IMG/VR virus record: IMGVR_UViG_3300024344_003209
Coordinates: 1 to 64,000 of that record
DNA length: 64,000 bases
DNA from: a virus
Strand: one strand, 5' to 3'
The number at the start of each line of letters is the position of its first letter. Position 1 is the first letter of the stretch. The position numbers were made by a program, and so were the translations under genes. Shown here one piece after another: positions 61,501 through 64,000 of this stretch. The notes below the pieces were generated by a model. The model worked only from the letters and a program-made list of their open reading frames with translations, was not told the DNA's origin and did no database searches.

Positions 61501-63635
61501 GTAGAGTCACCTAATTCACTAGCTTTAGCTTCTCTAACTATATCTTTTAATAAATTTAAATCTTTTTCAGGATTTTGCCCTGTAGCTAATATAGTTAATT
61601 CTCCTACGTAATTCTTTTCAAAAAATAAATTTGTTTTTCTTTCAAAGTCTTCTTTAGTTGATTTTAAATTTGATATTTTTATAGAGCCATCGCTAGCATC
61701 TATACCAAATAAATTAGCGTTTCTTAATATATTTCTACTCTCGTAATCATAATCAAGTATTTTAGTTTTTCCAACATCTCTATCTCCTAGCTCAGAAGCT
61801 GATTGGCCCAAACATAAAGAGTCTTCACTTATTCTTATTTGTTTTGGCTTTTGGTAATAATATTGCTCATCAGTATTAGCGTTAGAGTCAAATGTCCTGT
61901 ATTCAGTCAAAGCGTAATGACTATCTTCAGAGCCGTAGTTCTGACCACCTTGGTAAAAAGTTACCCTTGTCTCCCCGGCAGAGTAAAGAGCGTTGCCTTG
62001 TTCGGAATCTATCGAGTTATATCCTCCTTTAGGAACAGTAAGATACATCTCTCCTGAAGTATGTTCAGAGTAACCTATTCCACTAGATTCAAAACTAACA
62101 ACTTCTTGAGGCTCTAAGGAATAAAAAATGCCAGAGTTAATAGTCGGGCCATAATACTCCTCTCTGACTTGATTAACAGAATCTTGTAAAGCCGGGATCA
62201 TTTCGTCAACCTCGGCTATGCTATTTCCATGAACGTCAATCTCTATTTCGTCGTAAGCTCCATCTTCCTTTATTCCAGTATTTAAAAATACCGAATCTCC
62301 AACAGAAACTGTACCAACCCCTATGCTTCCATTACTAACTTGAGGTTTGGCATAATAAAGTTTCTTAGAAGATCTATCTTCTGGAACAAATTGATATTCT
62401 AGCTCATAAAAATTTTTATAATTATTTTCCCCCGTAATAGATCCGCTTACACCAGTCGTACTAGGCGAAAACGCCATCTCTACAGTCCCCATTATGTCGT
62501 GCTGTTCGTTTAAGCCTTGGCTAAAAAAAGAAACCCCTTTTTGTGTTACCCTTAAGCTTTCTCCGCTTTTAAAAATTAAATCTTTAGTCTCTTGACCGAA
62601 GGTATAGTCTTTCTTTTCTGACTTGCCCCAGTCTTCTATAAGATCAACCTCAAAAAAATCTTTTTCAACAGTGTGAGTATCTTCAGCTGAGCCAGTCGGC
62701 ACCACATCATAAACACCTTCGATTTCAAAATCTATATTTTTAGTAACTGTATCAGAAAATATTTCAGAGTCTTTGTATGGAAACGTAGCAGCAGTATCTA
62801 TAATCTCCCAAGTTGCAGGATTGTCCTGTGTTAAGTTACTTTCTCTGGTGACTTTTCTCTCTATAGTATATGCCTTGCCCGGATCAGCCGGATGATTAAT
62901 TACTCTAGGTTCCTTAAGATGACTGTCATCTTTAGCGACTTCAACAAGACCACTATCTAAAATTTTGTACTCTGTGAAAAGCTCATTTGTCCAACCAGAA
63001 AAACCAGACTCTCCTATATCTATGAATCTTCTAGCTACATTTGCTTCCTCATCTATACCTACAGCGTGAATGTCTTCACTACTAAACTCATGAACCTTAT
63101 TCCAGCCCGACTGTATTTCTGTAAGTTTATCGTTCTGCTTTTGAACTGCTGATGTTTTCCTATAAACATACCAGCCTTTTTTATTAGAATCTCCTTGAGG
63201 CGGTATCTCACCAATAGGATAAACCACAGCAGGAGGATCTGCGGTAACAAAATCTTTGTCATTTAAATTCACCGGATAGACAGTGTAAGTCTTCTCGTCA
63301 TCCGATAATATGCATTTTTCTAAAAAAAGTAAAGTCTCAGGTATCTTTCCGTCTTTATACTCGCTATTAATAGAAAGCCCTGATACGTTAATATCTGAAT
63401 TAACTACATCATTTAAAAGTATTTCTTGCTCTTCATAAAATTTACCAGAAGTATTTACTCTTGCGTTATATTCACTATCTGTTTCTGAAGAGAGCTTAGA
63501 AGCTTCTGAAAAGTAAGGCTCAAAGGTTGTTAGACCAGCAAGACGCAGTCTGTAATTAGTTTTAGGATAGTTTTCCCCAATTGTTTCATTAGGAAAAAAC
63601 TTTTCTATAAATTTTTTATTAAATTCGTTGGCCAT
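46569..63635 (-). CDS. Giant (about 5,688-residue) probable virion/tail protein
   Basis: I place the start at the ATG at 63635; a TTG one codon earlier is less likely. The protein is acidic and rich in Asp, Asn, Ser and Tyr, with no signal peptide. Residues about 985-1150 form a LamG/concanavalin-like domain (FSLDFWIKPNG, WHHVAISATF, KLFVDGKE). A flexible Ser-Gly tract (SGSSGSSGSSG) lies near residue 4753, and two phage-tail-like repeats (VIESGGSDYRVAPDIVIED near 4890 and SDSGAGYSD near 4938) follow. A helical region lies near 5080-5200. I infer a very long structural or receptor-binding protein. A TAGTGTAAT element precedes it. Confidence 0.75.
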   Translation of the reverse strand: MANEFNKKFIEKFFPNETIGENYPKTNYRLRLAGLTTFEPYFSEASKLSSETDSEYNARVNTSGKFYEEQEILLNDVVNSDINVSGLSINSEYKDGKIPETLLFLEKCILSDDEKTYTVYPVNLNDKDFVTADPPAVVYPIGEIPPQGDSNKKGWYVYRKTSAVQKQNDKLTEIQSGWNKVHEFSSEDIHAVGIDEEANVARRFIDIGESGFSGWTNELFTEYKILDSGLVEVAKDDSHLKEPRVINHPADPGKAYTIERKVTRESNLTQDNPATWEIIDTAATFPYKDSEIFSDTVTKNIDFEIEGVYDVVPTGSAEDTHTVEKDFFEVDLIEDWGKSEKKDYTFGQETKDLIFKSGESLRVTQKGVSFFSQGLNEQHDIMGTVEMAFSPSTTGVSGSITGENNYKNFYELEYQFVPEDRSSKKLYYAKPQVSNGSIGVGTVSVGDSVFLNTGIKEDGAYDEIEIDVHGNSIAEVDEMIPALQDSVNQVREEYYGPTINSGIFYSLEPQEVVSFESSGIGYSEHTSGEMYLTVPKGGYNSIDSEQGNALYSAGETRVTFYQGGQNYGSEDSHYALTEYRTFDSNANTDEQYYYQKPKQIRISEDSLCLGQSASELGDRDVGKTKILDYDYESRNILRNANLFGIDASDGSIKISNLKSTKEDFERKTNLFFEKNYVGELTILATGQNPEKDLNLLKDIVREAKASELGDSTVFYLERDIYIDSDNSTQANNYSPSVFSSKQGQALSPFSINPSTRNPEALGEEKLYMTQVYQKPHISQQVFPFKDPSYFLLNNEVRDEFHYSNNSNYEITDIDLVNTDSVYTYQPDNFRCSLVNNRVSRANEAIGVLSYDGISVTGEGNASDPLTFAGSTAGERSITIKNPTAGVYYEIQAKDGTSDWSQVCPALEALDSSSLTVNLKNSTFNNPSSNLKIRALEWTKSRITTNKTNIRTVNESADSLILKSKASNSIYDWSKFEHKIDNVNEDDSNNPHVTTTSDTVSGTSVQAMVFDAGDKLDLGSHRSFNILKGNFSLDFWIKPNGSQDKKIITKSGVIEVSMKPNHVLEFKISGQDAITWSALTNDTWHHVAISATFNKSTKQIDLKLFVDGKEKTNNAFEFNDLEAKNNKSLVIGDGFIGRLYNIRLYVGKSNEINGTFAKPSPPVLEKEANPRSYKLLRFLSRREVVPGNWITNKNSFNNVAPPNEYKENTNEEDTYHMGEWLASSSESDNLSVSSSRAMINYIRGYAYQAPNNPHINKNYEGSPITSISDIDRIRFESYKYKDGAKDAKKDFLAAPYLYEDVAGEDIGFIRSNIKGGNYITSRDDIDRRAFSAGSRLRITKYVYKIYTKNAVLIGDLGTKDSYSSQRGWDYELQYSLNSGTTWSDVEPTSTSVEQRIFYNNDYTENRADSFNNIQVVNSIPYILMRTDITRKYRPEEIEFRIKKKQNIELENDLTKVIKKINFLPLDVTMPTSQTLVNITQQASDTVIDSAGDAVVTLDPTREYYLIKNTSENIYKDLVSELKIETLQTNVDGDVVSSESSLTSKPISLAGLTGVRIRKNGGFSSSLSNINTVLGPKPSGLLLTRKEDSYLGTQRDAELFGLPAEETRAFVTPSITGSHFDELKDNNDKIINFSCSSATTGDGGTSTLTSVSSLTFSPVDNFYNPPIITSNLIATEDDKGKTFIVSGASVANTASSNPVGSIPADVLNITANDGSVETPIPVATITDTNDPVVVEDCSKVTIAGGSTNKVINLSTSSLSVTNGSVDSNAIIMEHDKIKLTNDDANITGVIDCSADLILPNNLSNSQHITFLNATNYETKVLAENSSHTVNSKLTDYIPPKAARKFTYNNNNWAASDIEVVSYNQLNLTSSHFASAGNTIVHNEDVDIKITGTIASGRYVNVVRNQIENFNIEGSREDWITPVMRIFINGVLKYTAPSNSLGTRIKFNGSDFEFKDIKPIVFNEVSVSNEDFQGVYSYSGQGGSIDFKFASDRYDSNFEIFVTSKKDVDEDVLIGLSSDDESVKFVDKYGDEIGFYYNTPLSKERVISIRSKNQFTFVIEELDQSDRYKFDQPSSTGEKVIVNRSEDLGLELPTINDNTYDHPFDLVFCNLAKTRAKASLPAESSSRDVLLDISEVAEFSSTNFLYDKSERKETDYNNFVYTNKTQNHSQDLSDGDFVVLDGSVDNVYLESAIKKDIYTKKEHKYSQKNMETMFNAEGEFIEYLSFSTNKFNFKNHGLTTYQKLTFNCEKVIVADHYYAGDPDDYHNQTSPQNPQGFSDGDSVLCYLSGAYYFTYYRGADYKLIKTNFDYPYSFSDVLGLNTSSRKLVAGDVEVNRLFAYIKGTTKMYDFFGNKTGLSTETATEFSLTISADDDSSESRKQTYFVKVLDGNNIELYLDSALSTNERLEKEDSRLTDTFYVNNIDTSSLDIVNNAPAEAIKTFSDNVQLIESLEINKTASLQQHYSNVYTSGSSTPSGVHYVTGYTEDGSTDTCSVESLQGKDTVFLSGKFHAKADLSDSNFDGDYYINAGLSKVAISNTNNNAKYEIKKNRVAKHTSGGTFVEQDQNSTVANASDIIYYPKNELHVLDRKYLSKADDSGLEHNFIFFKPDEHSDDLKIVLPNNWANLEDLVGSNGGKVAVVNLHDRPVRVENFNNTTGFTLNSDSVAFINDKNNYGDPTNHTLFNVNEVNGYTFDIDEDSKIAKVTKGSTAEFFIMKPGDIIIDHSIHHNKKILVDGDINFLRPYVSSNIGDDYGKAAYDENTKFFISNISKEPINVNINYESADSYGIENLTSEGKLHSSKFYTAELAQFAFDDDSGEYFTYIEIEQDTDPANTSDDFVYSSADLNSEKKYNIFGIQCPITIGFYYEGLSVADSKKINDYLVLPDETDFSHADESIYKIMGVGEEGLVKLNLVNTVYEDVSVTAKGYDGNGGAESAVLSSHLQSFINEKIIPSRGAYRSFTHSGGRFDKYYDQDLTPALLPKNKALQFSVAELLSPNFSAYNDTGFSAFYINGDINLGDIGEKSEVEVYQSNLVNVDLRDAKLLKIKESKALFSDSSVDGEQKNRAIISVADNTNISLPRRKLITRDFDFIIINGSRDSIQITSPEGSAVFNTTLASGKFIKISYASNAFASSGPSDCTVVERGIYRKDLKAFTVTRQSSSFIINNEIPQTNIINNSGANLGLKLIGSSQTLQVDKDKHMLVSSAALVLKNKDNVHRLIKQIKDGTVNLDKGLYEKQAILFNDQVIRSFSVPQFFSADFIPFISSDTVDQDRKSGIPSVISMSFNGFSIMDAASSVKNIPAVGPISFSVANNGSTSFDLVDIGCRLDEFRLSQANDKILLPKKNFDYILDKSANISLSLYNRFDIEGNLKDTNVYKFNLEGTVDYDADEDTYRFASLSGKNLYNITQAGEAAVGNITKKQSYVDLIRYLYNEDILDEERTFLRRFYCGKSLYANKSIVFKDPFEVEGTIQSGTVFLNVSGNDCLKEGLDLQLSKNSYVVGSWGAGTKLVRPKYSITPNASKVFILTHNADVEVASVDNLKIANISNGEINVKYSESNEEDELINYSSPVYSCERADFTSSTDITYSEIRKQRREDWFIKLTDLDIPHLIEDPTYFDEKEWQMERTLEKRGINVQYEGARYKFSNIFNTNKNEPKEGQTGFQTIEDYNDAYKFGVTFFSNQRGVKRDVFFKKDISSMTSPMYLKIPWDMKQDIIAYGLNTGHERITKCSHFNERTGEITLSGFKPDRYHSFESEEVFDYDFVYDLNNIEIDNFSRLFNKKEYEQKDYSEEVTLTYNGEVYGPGEKIKGVGLTEYKLNMPYHFDLKFSQYGVEDIDDSAEDASIKSDEKTDFAKIFQSKIDDPTSAVKSPAWSKVSLNEHRNNFLNAVVEEKVSSGAAYELIQGRKIKNIEGRYINEVDKKGGGLFVINEYEKGNWHHTRNFEFTIPLLEGTLASDYTIIQSGDEKITIEDKVEKVIRVRVNLVGYKNQRNQSNIESPAYEYKIKSSLKLNSAPHDLIRLSIEDKDSAPFAPDGVVRSLNEDFSSAISEEQSVKAMDRIKARYEQQSKEVRDADERLLPLDEYMKANQIEINQRNHKAHLSLKNNHGYSFVPFGVHSGPDPMVGFRFNLNRDKASYSSVRFRLKKLTNKKIVFNDLTKDAKIGTYLTNNTSKAKLRYILDSELESISYQDIARPGGVAKLNTFGGWNDIEATTDNGKTFIRLNNVDNGDAIVFKHDAGTSGPNKIKAGRVYFLRIFAVAADGEEKGSNLYEVLNVFDNDERNTDLTYDAVNIIDSAGFSGNKYKIVNYFNLQPQLDNKGRRVDGYRGQNPVINKIYDHGIDDTQYTSLNFPIIVNNKRFYLERPSYKDYSVGVSDEENEDSYESPNTAEAFATTSDNIYTQEGNVFSVRANLELSAVAEGLVSNESDLTGNNRDKTKARTSLIDLDENIYWHDLDIFASFKNILFRNNTTIDFVSIFNKEVRVVVKLTKGKEYRYILNGGNIEGEGDEAKILINGAEVSISGKKLDYFICENGEIEILYKYKDFNTETFFHFDAQDTEEFLFSDAKKDLLETLYTSIFITESAYYVDQIKKTTNDDTIAADYMDYQVPNLNNYNADSEHVLFTPSSFSYTENLDRLFSLDKKYELLRSTTTDHGLAYDGPLPATVKYIYPVLLDGGMELSFSLTEDHVKGFINGFEPPKDDGSSSFRNKPKSIRFNLQRLESGSWVQVSGKENLSIEIDDKQNFRVSLGASPSGSSGSSGSSGTAGSFTGTYRMAIKNETFQYYDEGVLKHFRRNELMRLPFDWRSVIRQSDIGESVDGIFSLDLAENHLIGNSISIPKEGVSLFGCHEYSRVADNYDINIPHERLYKYRLSHRLKASYVDKIAVGGISKVVIESGGSDYRVAPDIVIEDPEPKKGLLTKTSKAIAHIESGKVIYVEVSDSGAGYSDVSSEAGKQKVIDRAKGDIPFVFHSMVIQDSSFTHTFNLTNNSKLVNHDGQKNIILGARVSGTGVPSDTRVEKINSLTQFTLSKQATATQASSISIDYKERQMPYISLSEHKGVKTADVTVNNITEDTGECQENFGILADEAEALAEYVEESFGVDDSESAQAIADFKTTLTKYVNTLNAVSESDNWNTVEDIERKIKAREDSLNERNIEIKDTQSYAISTEDEYSDLQGTESSKHLGLYEADEREATQEISVTIKEDGSCEKEVFPEPTKPVLTAIVNNNSIAEYRVVKNEIANKSQPWLSSFSREQNPSLPKGFGINPTSPVTGEVFNNYVRTINNMRFLGAYVPVFAKVRKYRKYEYRYVEDMANMTFSPEDPSNAGEEIVRINESYQALTYEALSKQNFIDFYDHKEKKYKRAWFSGFKGLQGQVKSNITKATYDIEEFKTDQVFDANYIPKDIGLPNKVNIPEENGVFCFPASYGDVSGDSAGKVLTQEKGLDLPNLNKRRAFAFGGELVYTSEEYDITSETMDTDVSIVNIAGSEIIDTSYENEIIFGCQISGKPFWSTFLKTTIEWTEFEIVPSPSFLKSAVGEDGLGKIENINGTILQTRGICKNEKIGTVDKEQGYHSLCTDGDVRGGTGNVQSYEEYFGLADGDDIIGPSMQEFEFSSRERIDPSAGKQTFKIEPEFTQALAVYGTNKTEMIVRRSDGLFNQNFQAGPCVHKCSPFGRKVFMISDEQLRFDLMKNG

Positions 63636-63657
63636 CAAACCTTAAACCTTGCACTTA

Positions 63658-63668
63658 ATTACACTATT
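63658..63668 (-). promoter_or_regulatory. TAGTGTAAT element upstream of the giant gene
   Basis: Minus-strand AATAGTGTAAT, 22 bases before the ATG at 63635 and directly after the stop of the preceding gene. This spacing is close to that at the DUF2589 pair (23 bases). Confidence 0.5.
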
Positions 63669-64000
63669 CTAAGAGGTTATCTCCCTAGGATCTACATAAT
63701 CAAATAATGTTGGGTCCTCTTCTGAAGATCTTGATGCAATTTCGCTAAATTTCCAGTTAAGAGAGCTCGTCTGGTTGTATAAATCTAACTTTAGCGAATA
63801 AGGGTTAATGAACGCGCCACTCATAGCCCTAAAATAAAAGTCCATTTGAGCATAAGGCTCAGTATCCAAAATAGCCCCATTTGGAACTCTAGGAATTAGC
63901 TTAAGGAAGTAAAACCTCGGATAACAAGCTCCGAAAGGTCTATATCCGTCACCTTCGATAACCTCAGAATCAGAACCGTAATCGCCTACCATATTCCTCT
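63669..64000 (-). CDS. 3' end of a gene upstream of the giant gene (partial)
   Basis: An open frame runs off the right edge and ends at 63669. The visible 110 residues include YRPFGACYPRFYFLKLIPRV, PYAQMDFYFRAMSGAFINP and LDLYNQTSSLNWKFSEIA. They look beta-rich and aromatic, in keeping with a structural protein, but I recognise no family. The ATG at 63992 may be internal. It lies 33 bases upstream of the giant gene on the same strand, with a TAGTGTAAT element between. Confidence 0.5.
   Translation of the reverse strand, partial: RNMVGDYGSDSEVIEGDGYRPFGACYPRFYFLKLIPRVPNGAILDTEPYAQMDFYFRAMSGAFINPYSLKLDLYNQTSSLNWKFSEIASRSSEEDPTLFDYVDPREITS

Noticed and set aside
46569-63635. Plus-strand open frames of 60-140 codons along the giant gene
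   Set aside because: They are antisense to one long frame with normal amino-acid usage, lack promoters or coupling, and match no family.
46569-63638. TTG start of the giant gene at 63638
   Set aside because: It directly precedes an ATG, and ATG is used by nearly all genes here.
1-64000. tRNA genes
   Set aside because: I saw no convincing cloverleaf or GGTTCRA arm, though a computed scan could find what reading by eye missed.

Overview
The window looks like part of a large, AT-rich double-stranded DNA phage genome. It is packed with short, overlapping genes (ATGA, TAATG and GTGA junctions) and carries a nearly complete replication and nucleotide kit: split DNA polymerase III alpha, proofreading exonuclease, DnaB helicase, TOPRIM primase, RecA-like recombinase, class I ribonucleotide reductase, ThyX, dUTPase, dCMP deaminase and a dNMP kinase. 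No terminase, portal or capsid gene was recognised, so the phage assignment rests on gene style and content. The best host clue is a pseudopilin of the Verrucomicrobiota type, next to a GspC-like protein of the kind that phylum carries. I infer a Verrucomicrobiota phage. The -35/-10 promoters (TTGAC[A/T/C], 17 bp, TATAAT-like) and the lack of Shine-Dalgarno sequences argue against typical Bacteroidetes signals.

Layout. Positions 1-37.0 kb are read on the minus strand, 37.5-46.2 kb on the plus strand, and 46.2-64 kb on the minus strand. From right to left on the minus strand of the first block: sigma factor and glycosyltransferase (37-35 kb); a lipoprotein and a DUF2589 pair (34-32 kb); a nonulosonic (sialic/pseudaminic-like) acid pathway with tailoring genes and GDP-mannose dehydratase (32-23 kb); RecA, nucleases, helicase, primase and polymerase (23-11.5 kb); ribonucleotide reductase (11.5-7.3 kb); small, secreted or membrane genes (7.3-6.1 kb); nucleotide and metabolic genes including ThyX, PurS and pyrophosphatase (6-3.6 kb); and a three-gene pseudopilin/GspC-like cassette (2.9-0.9 kb). 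The plus block has dCMP deaminase, dUTPase, dNMP kinase, Hsp20, a putative ssDNA-binding protein, a glycosyltransferase split by an FkbM methyltransferase, and an ssDNA-annealing candidate. The right end is one giant gene of about 5,688 codons, probably a virion or tail protein, followed by the end of another gene.

Regulation is unusually readable. At least a dozen sigma-70-type promoters sit so close to start codons that many mRNAs should be leaderless. A sigma-54-type -24/-12 element precedes hsp20. A separate recurring element (TAGTGTAAT core) precedes five genes, including the giant gene. Two probable structured RNAs, each with its own promoter and an intrinsic terminator abutting the next start codon, lie upstream of a small basic protein and of the phage sigma factor. 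The latter promoter overlaps a divergent promoter through a palindrome.

The main candidates for unusual biology are the two leader RNAs, the phage-borne pseudopilin cassette, the nonulosonic acid locus with a CMAH-like enzyme, conserved genes interrupted by cargo genes (polymerase III, GT9), and a ribonucleotide reductase beta subunit with isoleucine at the radical tyrosine site.
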